Shown: positions 26,601 to 35,676, counted from the stretch's first letter. The stretch: DNA of 64,000 nucleotides from Niastella soli (GCF_017742245.1 NZ_JAGHKO010000024.1:475434-539433), one strand, 5' to 3'. Program-made: numbers and translations. The notes: generated from the sequence alone by a model not told the origin.

Positions 26601-26803
26601 TTCTTCATTTCTCACCCCAAAACACCCGGTTTGATCTTTAGTTTAATACATATCTGCCCAATATCAACAGCCCGCAACCGGTTTGTAAAGAAGTACTATC
26701 AATCCGTTTACTGAATAAGACTACCTTTGTATTAATCACTCCAAAAGTTCAGCAGAACTATTATCCCATCCCGCAACTTACCTGCTAAAATCAAAACAAC
26801 ACT

Positions 26804-29179
26804 ATGCAAGAAGATAATCTTAATAATACATCCCCTGAGCAGACAAACAACAAAGAACCTGCTGCAGAAAATCCCTATCAATTGTTAGATCTCAAACTAA
26901 CCAGGGTAGGTAAATGGGCCGCAGGCGTGCCAGCTGTGATGGCCGCTATGAGTGATCTGGTGGAAGAAAAAACTTTTTTCCGGGGGAACAGGGCCCTTTT
27001 AAAAATGAATCAGTTTAACGGGTTTGACTGTCCCAGCTGCGCGTGGCCTGACCCGGACGATGAACGTTCTCCAGTAGGTGAATACTGTGAGAACGGCGCC
27101 AAAGCGTTGGCAGAGGAAGCCACGACTAAAAAGATCAATGCCGCATTTTTTCAGGCCAATGCTGTTTATGAACTGGCAAAACTGGATGATTACAAAATCG
27201 GTAAAATGGGCCGGCTTGCCGAACCCATGTATATGCCTCTTGGTGGCACCCACTACCAACCAATCAGTTGGGAAGATGCTTTTAAAAAAATTGCGGTACA
27301 CCTCAATCAGTTGGCATCTCCCGATGAAGCAGCTTTTTATACCTCGGGCAGAACGAGTAATGAGGCTTCTTTTGTTTATCAGCTTTTTGCCAAAGTGTAT
27401 GGCACCAATAATATGCCTGACTGCTCCAATATGTGTCATGAAACTTCCGGTTCTGCCTTACTGCCAACGATAGGTATTGGCAAGGGGACCGTTAAGCTGG
27501 AAGATTTTTATGATACCGATGTTATTGTGATTATTGGGCAAAATCCGGGCACTAATGCGCCCAGAATGATGAGCGCCCTGGAGAAAGGGAAAAAGAAAGG
27601 CGCCAAAATCATTGCTATTAACCCTTTACCAGAAGCAGGTCTGATGGGTTTTCATAACCCCCAGCAAATAAACGGTATTGTAGGCAGCGGTGTAAAGCTG
27701 GCAGATCTTTATTTACCAGTAAAGATAAACGGTGATATGGCATTGTTAAAAGCCATTGAGCTCCTGCTGTTGGATTTTGAAAAAAAATCACCCGGCGAAG
27801 TGCTGGACCATGCCTTCATTGAAGAAAAAACAACTGGGTATAATGCATTTCTCAGCCAGTTTGAAAAGTATGATCTGGCGGAGCTATCCCGGCAATCCGG
27901 TGTCTCCGAGGCTGATATCTATGAAGCCGCCCAAATGATGGCATTCAAAAAACGCATTATCATCTGCTGGGGTATGGGGCTTACCCAGCAACATAATGGA
28001 GTGGCATTGATCAGGGAGATCCTCAATCTGCTCCTGCTCAAAGGCAGTATCGGTAAACCGGGTGCAGGTATTTGTCCTGTCCGTGGACACAGCAATGTTC
28101 AGGGAAACCGGACGATGTTGATTGATGAAAAACCTACCGACGAACAACTGGACCGGCTCCAGGATTTCTTTGGTTTTGAACCGCCGCGCAAACACGGTTA
28201 TGATGTTGTCCATGCTATTAAGGCAATGCATGATGGCCGGTTAAAAGTGCTTTTTTGTATGGGCGGGAATTTCTTATCCGCCACACCTGACACAACCTAT
28301 ACAGCGGAAGCAATGAGAAGACTTTCACTGACAGTCTATGTTTCCACAAAATTAAACCGGAGCCACCTGGTGCATGGTCAGGAGTCATTGATCTTGCCAA
28401 CGTTATCCCGCAGTGATATAGATCTGGTAAATGGGGTGCACCAATTTGTAAGTACAGAGAATTCCATGGGTGTAGTGGAATGGTCAAGGGGTATGTTGAA
28501 ACCAGTTTCTGAGCACCTTATCAACGAAACACAAATTGTTTGCAGGATGGCAATCGCTACCCTGGGCAGCAGGTCTGTCATTAACTGGCAGCGCTACCAC
28601 GATAGTTATGATGCGGTAAGAGATGATATTGAAAAATGCATTCCTGGTTTTGAAAATTACAATGTCCGCATAAGACAGAAAGGCGGATTCTATCTACCCA
28701 ATACAGCACGGGATGGCATTTTTAAAACAAAAACATTTGGTGACCGGGCTCCGTTTACACTAACCGAAATCCCTGATAATACGCTGGCGACAGATGAATA
28801 TTTAATGGCAACCACCCGCACCCATGATCAGTTCAATACTACGATCTATGGACTGGATGACCGGTACAGGGGCATTAAAAATGAACGGCGTGTTATCTTT
28901 ATGAACTCAGTTGATATTGAAAAGGCAGGTTTTAGTCCCGGCGAAAGGGTAGACCTTTTCAATTATGACGATGGCATTGAACGGATCGCCCCATTATTCA
29001 TTATTGTTTCTTATCAAATACCCGAACGAAATGCTGTCACGTATTTTCCCGAGACGAACGTCCTGGTATCTATCAATAATGTAGTAAAGGAGAGTAATAT
29101 GCCTGCATCCAAATATGTAAAGATCAAAATTAAAAAACACGATCCTACAATATACAACCGGATAAATCAGGTGTTATAA
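26804..29179 (+). CDS. FdhF/YdeP-family molybdopterin oxidoreductase
   Basis: A 791-residue member of the YdeP subfamily of molybdopterin oxidoreductases. Near the N-terminus is D-C-P-S-C-A-W-P-D-P; a pterin-binding Rossmann region (I-I-G-Q-N-P-G-T-N-A-P-R) is near 245; G-M-G-L-T-Q-Q-H-N-G near 390 and the C-terminal cap (T-R-T-H-D-Q-F-N-T-T-I-Y near 670) follow family order. It lacks a twin-arginine signal, so it is cytoplasmic. E. coli YdeP is linked to acid resistance; the substrate is unknown. A -7-like TACCTTTG element lies at 26722-26729 without a clear -33. It is convergent with HxlR, overlapping by 6 bp. Confidence 0.92.
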   Translation: MQEDNLNNTSPEQTNNKEPAAENPYQLLDLKLTRVGKWAAGVPAVMAAMSDLVEEKTFFRGNRALLKMNQFNGFDCPSCAWPDPDDERSPVGEYCENGAKALAEEATTKKINAAFFQANAVYELAKLDDYKIGKMGRLAEPMYMPLGGTHYQPISWEDAFKKIAVHLNQLASPDEAAFYTSGRTSNEASFVYQLFAKVYGTNNMPDCSNMCHETSGSALLPTIGIGKGTVKLEDFYDTDVIVIIGQNPGTNAPRMMSALEKGKKKGAKIIAINPLPEAGLMGFHNPQQINGIVGSGVKLADLYLPVKINGDMALLKAIELLLLDFEKKSPGEVLDHAFIEEKTTGYNAFLSQFEKYDLAELSRQSGVSEADIYEAAQMMAFKKRIIICWGMGLTQQHNGVALIREILNLLLLKGSIGKPGAGICPVRGHSNVQGNRTMLIDEKPTDEQLDRLQDFFGFEPPRKHGYDVVHAIKAMHDGRLKVLFCMGGNFLSATPDTTYTAEAMRRLSLTVYVSTKLNRSHLVHGQESLILPTLSRSDIDLVNGVHQFVSTENSMGVVEWSRGMLKPVSEHLINETQIVCRMAIATLGSRSVINWQRYHDSYDAVRDDIEKCIPGFENYNVRIRQKGGFYLPNTARDGIFKTKTFGDRAPFTLTEIPDNTLATDEYLMATTRTHDQFNTTIYGLDDRYRGIKNERRVIFMNSVDIEKAGFSPGERVDLFNYDDGIERIAPLFIIVSYQIPERNAVTYFPETNVLVSINNVVKESNMPASKYVKIKIKKHDPTIYNRINQVL

Positions 29180-29548
29180 GGAATTTACAAACTCACCCTT
29201 TTGCGCAGCGATCTGATCGCCCCAGCCAATAATGGCATGGAGTACAGGGGAGAAGGACTTGCCAAATTCAGTTAAACTGTAAACAACTTTAACCGGTGGC
29301 TTTTTCCCAAACACCTGTCTTGAGATCAATCCATCTTCCTCTAATTGTTTTAATTGCAAACTCAACGTTCGTTCAGTAACGCCCGGCATTTCCTTCCTAA
29401 GCTCACCATAACGCTTATTGGTATCCTTTAAATGATACAGAATAACCGCTTTCCACTTTCCGCCAACCAGGTCCATAACGAGGCTAACAGTGCAGGGGTA
29501 TAATTTATTATTGACTTTTATAAAATCACTCTGACATTCCAGTCCCAT
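29174..29548 (-). CDS. HxlR-family winged-helix regulator
   Basis: A 124-residue HxlR regulator. Family signatures are P-C-T-V-S-L-V-M-D-L-V-G-G-K-W-K near residue 17-32 (with a conserved Cys that often senses electrophiles or thiols), Y-G-E-L-R-K-E-M-P-G-V-T-E-R-T-L near 47, and the wing L-I-S-R-Q-V-F-G-K. It is divergent from the NmrA-like reductase gene, and the 114-bp gap carries several palindromes that could be its operators. Repression of the neighbouring reductase with relief by a reactive compound is the usual arrangement; this is inference. Its 3' end overlaps the YdeP gene. Confidence 0.9.
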   Translation of the reverse strand: MGLECQSDFIKVNNKLYPCTVSLVMDLVGGKWKAVILYHLKDTNKRYGELRKEMPGVTERTLSLQLKQLEEDGLISRQVFGKKPPVKVVYSLTEFGKSFSPVLHAIIGWGDQIAAQKGEFVNSL

Positions 29549-29565
29549 AAAATGTATTTGATAAG

Positions 29566-29636
29566 CTATCCAAATGGATAGTTATTGTAAAACTATTTAA
29601 CACTGAATAGCTTTGCAACTATATTTTTCATAGTTG
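29566..29636. promoter_or_regulatory. palindrome cluster and promoter in the hxlR / nmrA divergent gap
   Basis: Three perfect inverted repeats share an ATAG/CTAT half-site: CTATCC-AAAT-GGATAG (29566-29581), ATAGTT-N7-AACTAT (29578-29596) and CAACTAT-N7-ATAGTTG (29616-29636). A Bacteroidota-type promoter for the + strand gene fits between them: a TATTG -33-like element (29583-29587), 20 bases, then TAGCTTTG (29608-29615), matching TAnnTTTG. Repressor binding over this promoter would block the reductase gene. The operator call is inference from layout. Confidence 0.72.
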
Positions 29637-29662
29637 TAAAACTCACTTAAATAACAGAACAC

Positions 29663-30637
29663 ATGGCATTTAGTTTAAACGCGGAGGAAATGGTCCAAAA
29701 AGACAAGCCACTCATTACTATCGTTGGGGTACTGGGTAAGCAAGGGCGCAGTGCGGCCAATACGTTGTTACAGAGCGGGCGTTTTCGGGTACGCGGGCTC
29801 ACCCGTCGGGTTGATTCGCCAGCGGCGCTTAGTTTGGCAGAACAGGGAGTCGAGGTGGTGAATGTATCGCTTGCACCGGGAAATAAAAAAGCCTTTGTGG
29901 AAGCATTCCGCGGCTCTGACGGGGTTTTCCTACTAACACCAGGCATTGTTCCGCCGGCAGCTTATGAACTGGAGTTGGGTAAACAGTTGGCTGACGCGGC
30001 CATGGCAGCCGGGGTACGTCATATTATCTTCAGCAGCCTGGAAAATGTGGACAGCATCACAGGTGGAAAAATGTTTGCACCTCATTTTACAGATAAGGCG
30101 AATATCGAAGCATATATTCGTACGTTACCGGTCACCAGCTCGTTTATTTACATGGCTTTCTTTTACACAAACCTGATTGAATTCTATCCGCCTTCTATGA
30201 AAGGCGACACGCTTGTATTTCCGATTTATTTACCGAAAGACTTCCGGGCCCCATTTGTTGATCCGCTTACGGCCACTGGCCCTGCTGTTCTGGAGATCTT
30301 TTCAAACCCGGCATTGTACGCCGGTAAGTCCCTTCCTGTAATTGGCGACATTATCTCCCCACAGGAAATGGTTGACACGTTCATCCAGGTCACCGGCAAG
30401 AAGGCGGAATACAGTTCTGCATTCACCCGGCCGGAATTGCTCCACCATTTTCCGGAGTTTAGCTCAAATGAGATCTTAGTACGTGAGATATTGGGGATGG
30501 TAGACTACGCAGTTGAATATGGATATTTCCAAAAAGACCGCGACCAGCTATGGAGCCGGCAAATAAACCCGAACACCCTCAGTTGGGAGCAGTTCCTGCG
30601 TACAACTGATTGGAAAGGCGAAAAGCTGTCTTATTAA
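29663..30637 (+). CDS. NmrA-like NAD(P)-binding reductase
   Basis: A 324-residue short-chain/NmrA-like protein. The dinucleotide site is I-T-I-V-G-V-L-G-K-Q-G-R-S-A at residues 14-27 (a GxxGxxG variant), followed by R-G-L-T-R-R at the second-strand basic site that favours NADP. The lack of a clear Y-x-x-x-K catalytic pair suggests a redox-sensor or quinone-reductase-like role, as in NmrA and QOR2 relatives. It is divergently paired with the HxlR regulator, and its stop overlaps the 3' end of the histidine kinase fragment. Confidence 0.86.
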   Translation: MAFSLNAEEMVQKDKPLITIVGVLGKQGRSAANTLLQSGRFRVRGLTRRVDSPAALSLAEQGVEVVNVSLAPGNKKAFVEAFRGSDGVFLLTPGIVPPAAYELELGKQLADAAMAAGVRHIIFSSLENVDSITGGKMFAPHFTDKANIEAYIRTLPVTSSFIYMAFFYTNLIEFYPPSMKGDTLVFPIYLPKDFRAPFVDPLTATGPAVLEIFSNPALYAGKSLPVIGDIISPQEMVDTFIQVTGKKAEYSSAFTRPELLHHFPEFSSNEILVREILGMVDYAVEYGYFQKDRDQLWSRQINPNTLSWEQFLRTTDWKGEKLSY

Positions 30638-31008
30638 TTCACAAAACCGAAGTTAAAACTGGTTTGTCCCTGATCATTTGATTGCAGGCTAAAATCGATG
30701 CCATGGTTGATGAGAATTTCTTTTACAAGCGTCAACCCAATTCCCTGTCCATCGGTTTTGGTGCTGAAAAAAGGGGTGAAAAGCTGATCGATCTCGTCCG
30801 CAGGAATTCCTCTTCCATTATCTGTAATGGTAAGTTGTTTCTGTGAAATGTTGGTGGTAAAAGTAACCATTCCTTTTTTGTCAATGGCCTCAATCCCATT
30901 TTTAACAACATTGATGATCACTTGTTCCATTTGCTGTTCATCAGCCAATATGATAAAAGGTTGCTTACACAGCTCATAAACAAAGGAAATCTCCTTTTCA
31001 CCCTTCAT
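30634..31008 (-). pseudogene. 5'-truncated sensor histidine kinase (ATPase domain only)
   Basis: About 125 residues that are only the C-terminal half of a sensor kinase ATPase domain: E-Q-V-I-I-N-V-V-K-N-G-I-E-A-I (N box), D-N-G-R-G-I-P (G1), F-T-P-F-F-S-T-K-T (F box) and G-Q-G-I-G-L-T-L-V (G2). No HisKA dimerisation domain, phosphorylated His or sensor region precedes it; upstream of the ATG at 31008 the frame continues into unrelated residues that overlap the next gene antisense. This looks like a remnant left after a rearrangement. It could be re-expressed as a stand-alone ATPase-like protein, but that is unlikely. Confidence 0.75.
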
Positions 31009-31080
31009 TGTGCAATGGCTAACATGCCCAACCTGATTTCGAAAACGAAAATTCAAAAAACGCTTATCTTGGGAGTTTAT

Positions 31081-31932
31081 ATGCGTATCTGGAAAGAGAA
31101 GGTTTTGAAATCTTATTTTCAAAAGCTTCAATCAAATAGATTCTACAGAAAGTTTTACCCTGAAATCAAAAAAGCAGGCGGATTGCCCAATGCCCTAAAT
31201 CTTGAATTTGAAAAGATAAATTCAACATGCAGGGCTGCAATTGATGACAGTTCGGGAAGATTACCTGTCATTTACGCCAGGGTTCAATCTGACAATAAGT
31301 TTTCTCAAATATACATTGCGGCAGAAAAAAAACTATACCTGTCCGACTTCTGGCGAGACGGCGTTTGTCTGGCACAGGCCAATATCGGCAACATAACTGA
31401 TCTTGCAAAGACGATTGACTATTGGCTAAAAGAAAACGTTTCAACCCAGGAGTTCTCTCTGAAATACCCCTTTGTAGAACCAAATGAAAAAGCAAAAGCA
31501 TTTGACAATCATAACGAAGTTGAATACGCCTGGAATTGTTTATTAGGGGATGGTAAATCACCATTGGCGGAATTTATACAACTTGCCAGCAATGACGAAA
31601 TTCTAGGTAAACTTTTCCCCTTTACAAGTTTGTATACTTTATGCTTTAGCAGATGCACAGGTTTTCCATTTGACTCAGAAGAGTTACCTAACATAACACC
31701 CATAGCGTATATTCATTGGGTACTACCAAAAGACACCGTGGAATATGCCAGCGTAAAACATTACGCTGACACGCATGGAAAAGCTAAGATCTTTGTTGTT
31801 ACAAAAAATAAAAACCAATACCTTGGCGAGGGTACTGCCAGGGAAGCACTTAGCATTGCCCGGAACAATCTTGCAGCCAATACCGGCCCGGCAATAAAAG
31901 GGATAAAAGCTGAAATTAATAGGCAACTTTAG
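31081..31932 (+). CDS. DUF6193-like protein
   Basis: A 283-residue protein starting at ATG 31081, preceded by a GGGAG at a good ribosome-binding distance. An earlier in-frame start at 30922 is rejected because it runs antisense to the kinase remnant. Visible blocks are W-R-D-G-V-C-L-A-Q-A-N-I-G near 95, a Y-W-L segment, and L-F-P-F-T-S-L-Y-T-L-C-F-S near 180, which resembles the L-Y-P-F-T-S-x-x-x-L-x-F-S motif of DUF6193. The 3' end is rich in basic residues. Function is unknown; DUF6193 relatives occur near natural-product genes in actinobacteria, but nothing here proves a link. It sits at the junction with the truncated kinase. Confidence 0.6.
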   Translation: MRIWKEKVLKSYFQKLQSNRFYRKFYPEIKKAGGLPNALNLEFEKINSTCRAAIDDSSGRLPVIYARVQSDNKFSQIYIAAEKKLYLSDFWRDGVCLAQANIGNITDLAKTIDYWLKENVSTQEFSLKYPFVEPNEKAKAFDNHNEVEYAWNCLLGDGKSPLAEFIQLASNDEILGKLFPFTSLYTLCFSRCTGFPFDSEELPNITPIAYIHWVLPKDTVEYASVKHYADTHGKAKIFVVTKNKNQYLGEGTAREALSIARNNLAANTGPAIKGIKAEINRQL

Positions 31933-32114
31933 AACACCCTATAACGCCATAAGAAGTCATTCTGGCGCATATTTCTTCCTCAACAACAATTACCACCTCG
32001 CGCGGCCACGGGTGTTTTTAAGGCATATTATCGCGCCAAACTTACCGGTATAGGTGCAAAACTATACCAGAATGATATCAAAGAGTTGTAAACCCCTGAT
32101 CAGCATGTAATTGA

Positions 32115-32275
32115 GTCCTTGTCAGACTCTAGTCAGATTCCCTCCAGATAGCCATTTCCCGCTTAAGAATGCCATAGGAATCCCATCCGAATCCCATAAG
32201 AATGCCATAGGCTATGGCATTTGGTGGGAGTCTGATGCCAGTCTGGTGGGATATCTGGTATACAAATGCCCTATT
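32115..32275. repeat. structured repeat element with direct and inverted copies
   Basis: The 15-bp direct repeat TAAGAATGCCATAGG occurs at 32164-32178 and 32197-32211. Its second copy runs into the near-perfect palindrome AATGCCATAG-G-CTATGGCATT (32201-32221). Flanking segments are roughly inverted (GTCAGATTCCC on the left and the complement of ATCAGACTCCC on the right). This looks like a folded, REP- or MITE-like sequence. Confidence 0.55.
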
Positions 32276-32311
32276 TTGTTAGGATCTGCACTATATCTGA
32301 CGAGGGGCTTA

Positions 32312-32382
32312 TTCGGGATTTCTTTTGCTTTTCCCGAAGAAAAGCAGGTATTCTCCCAGGGAAGATCAAAGGAAATCCCGAA
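32312..32382. repeat. inverted repeat, 16-bp imperfect arms
   Basis: Arms TTCGGGATTTCTTTTG (32312-32327) and CAAAGGAAATCCCGAA (32367-32382) are complementary apart from one position, with a 39-base loop that contains a second TTCGGGA / TCCCGAA pairing option. No U-run follows, so a terminator is not supported; a repeat or structured RNA is more likely. Confidence 0.6.
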
Positions 32383-32541
32383 CAAAAATGCGTTAATGGC
32401 TTATCAAACAATTGGCGTTCAATTAAATACAGCCTGAAGACAAAAACATCACCCTCATATCTAACTGTAATTCAAACTATTATTAAACTTTCTCACCCCC
32501 ATTAACGGATAATAAGGATAGGGGGGACACTGGATGGAGGA

Positions 32542-33435
32542 CTACAACAAATCCTGTAGATTTTTCTTGAAAAAGCGGGCACTTTCCTGAATACTCTCCA
32601 TGGAGCTCTTTTTAAAATTTCCACCTTGCTCAATATAATAGAATTGCAAGCCGCTTAGTTTGGCATCCGGGAGGATTTTTGTATAGTCTATTGCTCCATT
32701 TCCCATTTCGGTATAGTCTTTGGAAACTTTGTCCATATCTTTTATGTGCCACATTACAAAACGCCCGGGTTGTTTTCTGAAAAGCGCCGCCGGTGAAATG
32801 GCAGCTACCCGACACACCCAATACAGGTCAACCTGTAATTTGACGAATTGGGGATCTGTCTCCTTAATGATCACTTCATATCCATTTGTACCATTATGGT
32901 CAATAAATTCAAAATCGTGGTTATGATAAGCAAAGCCAAGACCAGATTTGGTGATCCGTTCGCCTATCAAATTAAGCTTTGTGGCGAGTAATTTAAATTT
33001 GTCCATAGTCCTGTCTGCAGGATCAAGCCAGGGCCAGGTGATATATTTTTGCTGTAATATGTGTGCCCCTTCAATGCATTTATCAACATAATCAAGCAAT
33101 TCCTGCTCGGGGGTGTTTAGATATTTAAACAGATCGTAGTGGCCACTGGTGGTAGAAACGCCGTTTTGTGTAAGCAACTGAAGAAAGTCTTTCGCTTTAT
33201 AGCCATAGTATGATCCAGTTAAAGGATCATACCCATATGTTTCTGTATCCTGGTAACCCATGGCAGCAATTTGTTTTATACTCTCGGCCGCGTTTCTTGC
33301 CATGGCATCCCGGATGGTATATAATTGTAACCCCATTTTATATTCTCGACCCAGGTCTGCTAAAAGCGGGGAAGCAAACAGTACACTGGCAGTGGCGAGT
33401 GAGCTCTTGTAGATAAAATCTCTTCTGGTGGGCAT
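32542..33435 (-). CDS. secreted xylose-isomerase-like TIM-barrel protein
   Basis: A 297-residue protein with a twin-arginine-type signal (T-R-R-D-F-I-Y-K-S) and hydrophobic core, so it is exported folded. The rest is a sugar phosphate isomerase/epimerase (AP endonuclease family 2) barrel: G-L-Q-L-Y-T-I-R-D near 36, Y-H-N-H-D-F-E-F near 170, Q-V-D-L-Y-W-V near 205, H-I-K-D-M-D near 235. These positions hold the usual metal-binding Glu/His/Asp set. Substrate unknown, probably a sugar or inositol derivative. Monocistronic. Confidence 0.88.
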   Translation of the reverse strand: MPTRRDFIYKSSLATASVLFASPLLADLGREYKMGLQLYTIRDAMARNAAESIKQIAAMGYQDTETYGYDPLTGSYYGYKAKDFLQLLTQNGVSTTSGHYDLFKYLNTPEQELLDYVDKCIEGAHILQQKYITWPWLDPADRTMDKFKLLATKLNLIGERITKSGLGFAYHNHDFEFIDHNGTNGYEVIIKETDPQFVKLQVDLYWVCRVAAISPAALFRKQPGRFVMWHIKDMDKVSKDYTEMGNGAIDYTKILPDAKLSGLQFYYIEQGGNFKKSSMESIQESARFFKKNLQDLL

Positions 33436-33869
33436 GGCAGTTAATCGTTTATTGGGTTTAGAATTTCAAATCAATCGCATTGCAATATTATACAATATTG
33501 CTTGTTTTAACTATCACTTCTTATACCCGCTATTCGCACGATTGGTTCTCACATCATTGGCCAAACGTTCCTTATCTCTATGAAAAGAATACGGCAAACC
33601 ATCCCTTGGATACTTAGCAATAAAAGATCTGTTGGGAGATACGGTATTTAAAAAATGCCTGCTGGCATTTATGGACCGGTGGCATGGCAAACACCCCATT
33701 CCCTGGGACCTCTTTTTTACCTTCAATAATTAACGGCGGTATTTTTATGGATGCTGACACGAGCAATAACAGGATGACGCTTGAATAGACTGGCGAACTT
33801 GCGGCTGAAGCCAGTAAACAGCCCTTAAAATAAAGTTCACCGAATTTCGTTTAGAGGGAAACTGCTTAC
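33436..33869. other. 434-bp intergenic region
   Basis: Contains the perfect 8-bp inverted repeat GCAATATT-ATAC-AATATTGC (33482-33501) upstream of the isomerase-like gene. A 70-codon - strand frame (33514-33726, TTG start) with a plausible composition may be the decayed 3' end of an older gene, but no family is recognised. Otherwise nothing seen. Confidence 0.45.
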
Positions 33870-34793
33870 ATGAAAATAAAACATTATTCATTCCTGTCCA
33901 TATTTAGCCTTAGTATATTTCTATTTTCCTGTAAAAAGGAAAAAACCAATGATACAACCTCAGAAGCAAACCTTGTTCTCAAATTTAAATTTGACCCTAC
34001 CCAGGAACGCCTGAATAATCTTGGCCAGCCAGCGCCGATGGCGGCGGGACATGCCGGGCAAAGTCCCTCGTTCAATGGCATGAGCGCTCACTACGTTGAG
34101 CTGGCTCAAACGGGCACTACAGCCTTGGGAAAGGGAGCCATTCTTTACAAAGCCGCGGAAACAACTACAGGTGGCAGTAACGCCATTGAATTTGATAAAT
34201 CAACTGCATCGGGCAATAACGAGGTCTTTTTTAAAACACCATTAAAAGATATAGCGCCGGGTATATATGAATGGCTGCGTCTGTCGCTGGCTTACCAGAA
34301 CTATGATGTAAAATACTATGTGGACACAGTGATCGCAGGAATAGCCATCAAACAGGAATTTAATGGAACACTGGCTTCCTTTATTGGCTTCAATACCTAT
34401 ATCAAAAATTATAAAATAAAAGATCAGACCCTTGCTGTAAATGCCAATAAAAAGCAAGGGTATTGGGGTTTTGAGACCACTCCGTCGTTTAATGGTATCA
34501 GCTATCCCTTTACAACAACCGGCCAGGCCCCTGAAGGAGCTACCACCGTGGTAAACCCGTTATTTGCCACGTCACCTGTTCCGGCAGGTTCCTGTGTTGT
34601 GACCAGCGATTTTCCATCAGGTGGACTGACAATTACCGGCAAAGAAACAAGCGATATCGTTGTTGAAGTATCGCTTTCTACCAATAAAAGTTTTGAATGG
34701 ATTGAAGTGGTCAATGATGGAAAATGGGCGCCTTCCAAGGGTGAACAGGTAGTGGACATGGGCATCCGCGGCATGAAATTGAAATTGCTTTAG
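33870..34793 (+). CDS. lipoprotein of unknown function
   Basis: A 307-residue lipoprotein: short basic start, hydrophobic run and lipobox F-S-C-K-K (Cys21), with charged residues after the Cys. The mature part is all-beta with many Gly/Thr/Asn turns, no repeats and no catalytic motif. The mature start L-V-L-K-F-K-F-D-P-T-Q-E-R-L resembles a family of Bacteroidota surface lipoproteins of unknown role. Ends before a convergent hairpin shared with the sulfurtransferase gene. Confidence 0.75.
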   Translation: MKIKHYSFLSIFSLSIFLFSCKKEKTNDTTSEANLVLKFKFDPTQERLNNLGQPAPMAAGHAGQSPSFNGMSAHYVELAQTGTTALGKGAILYKAAETTTGGSNAIEFDKSTASGNNEVFFKTPLKDIAPGIYEWLRLSLAYQNYDVKYYVDTVIAGIAIKQEFNGTLASFIGFNTYIKNYKIKDQTLAVNANKKQGYWGFETTPSFNGISYPFTTTGQAPEGATTVVNPLFATSPVPAGSCVVTSDFPSGGLTITGKETSDIVVEVSLSTNKSFEWIEVVNDGKWAPSKGEQVVDMGIRGMKLKLL

Positions 34794-34800
34794 TAAGGGC

Positions 34801-34832
34801 TTACCAGGTCAGCCCGCTGGTTGACCTGGTAA
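34801..34832. terminator. hairpin between convergent genes
   Basis: TTACCAGGTCA, 10-base loop, TGACCTGGTAA: perfect 11-bp stem placed 8 bases after one stop and 8 bases before the other gene's end. No U-run, so termination efficiency is uncertain. Confidence 0.7.
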
Positions 34833-34839
34833 CCAAATA

Positions 34840-35676
34840 CTATTTATCCGTAGTAGCGATCGGCAAATCCCTTCTGGACCATTCACTCCAGGAACCAACA
34901 TACAATTTTGGTTCTGTTATGCCGGCACTGGCCATGCCCAGTAATGTATGGCATGCAGTAACCCCCGATCCGCAATGTACAATTACCTGCTCAGGTTTAA
35001 TATCACCAATAGTGTCCCGGTAAAGTACTGCAAGTTCTTCCGGTGACAGGTATTTCCCATCTTCCCCCAGATTTTTGGCATAAAATAAATTACTGGCCCC
35101 GGGAATATGGCCGGCAATAAGGTCAAGCGGTTCAACCTGGCCAAGATAGCGGGCGTTCTCGCGCACATCGATCACAATGCGGTCATCGCTTTTAGCCGCT
35201 TCCCCAACCTCGTCAATATCGGCAGTTCCGCTGTATTCAGCAGGAACAGGATAAGCTGCGGTTGATTTGGGCTGGTGATCATCTTTGCTTAGTTCAATGC
35301 CTGCATTAATAGCAGCTTTTAATCCGCCGTTCAATACCTGCACCTTTTTATGGCCGATGGCACGAAGCATCCACCATAAACGGGCGCCACCCATTGCAGC
35401 GGCTTTGTCGTCATAAACAATTACATGGCTGTCGGGAGTAACGCCCCACTTTGATAAGGTGGCAGCAAAGTTTTCTAATGAAGGGAGCGGATGCCTTCCA
35501 CCAAAAGCGGGGTCGGCAGGTTTACTGGCCAGGTCGTCATCCAGCGTTGCAAAAATTGCCTGTTGCAGATGGCCTGCCAGGTAGCGTTGGCGCGCATCGG
35601 CACCTGCCCGAACATCTACAATTATAGTTTCCGGATCAAAAACTGCCGGATCGGTAATTTCAATTAGTGGCGACAT
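34840..35676 (-). CDS. sulfurtransferase, tandem rhodanese (SseA-like)
   Basis: A 278-residue two-domain rhodanese. The N-terminal domain (residues 5-130) has Asp at the loop position of the catalytic Cys (D-D-K-A-A-A-M) and is inactive, as in all such enzymes. The C-terminal domain has the active loop C235-G-S-G-V-T-A, the form typical of thiosulfate/3-mercaptopyruvate sulfurtransferases. No signal peptide, so cytoplasmic; role in cyanide detoxification or sulfur trafficking. Confidence 0.93.
   Translation of the reverse strand: MSPLIEITDPAVFDPETIIVDVRAGADARQRYLAGHLQQAIFATLDDDLASKPADPAFGGRHPLPSLENFAATLSKWGVTPDSHVIVYDDKAAAMGGARLWWMLRAIGHKKVQVLNGGLKAAINAGIELSKDDHQPKSTAAYPVPAEYSGTADIDEVGEAAKSDDRIVIDVRENARYLGQVEPLDLIAGHIPGASNLFYAKNLGEDGKYLSPEELAVLYRDTIGDIKPEQVIVHCGSGVTACHTLLGMASAGITEPKLYVGSWSEWSRRDLPIATTDK

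Larger units (their letters stand above)
31933..32541. other. 609-bp intergenic region with nested repeats
   Basis: No convincing gene. Bases about 31970-32090 contain a short open stretch that ends in a stop and might be a gene remnant. From 32115 to 32275 there is a repeat-rich element and from 32312 to 32382 a second inverted repeat (see separate entries). A 108-aa ORF across this region is judged to be chance. Confidence 0.55.

Noticed and set aside
30922..31080. N-terminal extension of the DUF6193-like gene
   Set aside because: It is antisense to recognisable kinase coding sequence, and ATG 31081 has a better ribosome-binding site.
32111..32437. 108-aa + strand ORF in the repeat-rich gap
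   Set aside because: Its sequence follows the direct and inverted repeats, has no family resemblance and overlaps a second frame; treated as noncoding.
33514..33726. 70-aa - strand ORF with TTG start
   Set aside because: A stop precedes the start directly, no family is recognised and no ribosome site is seen; at most a decayed gene end.
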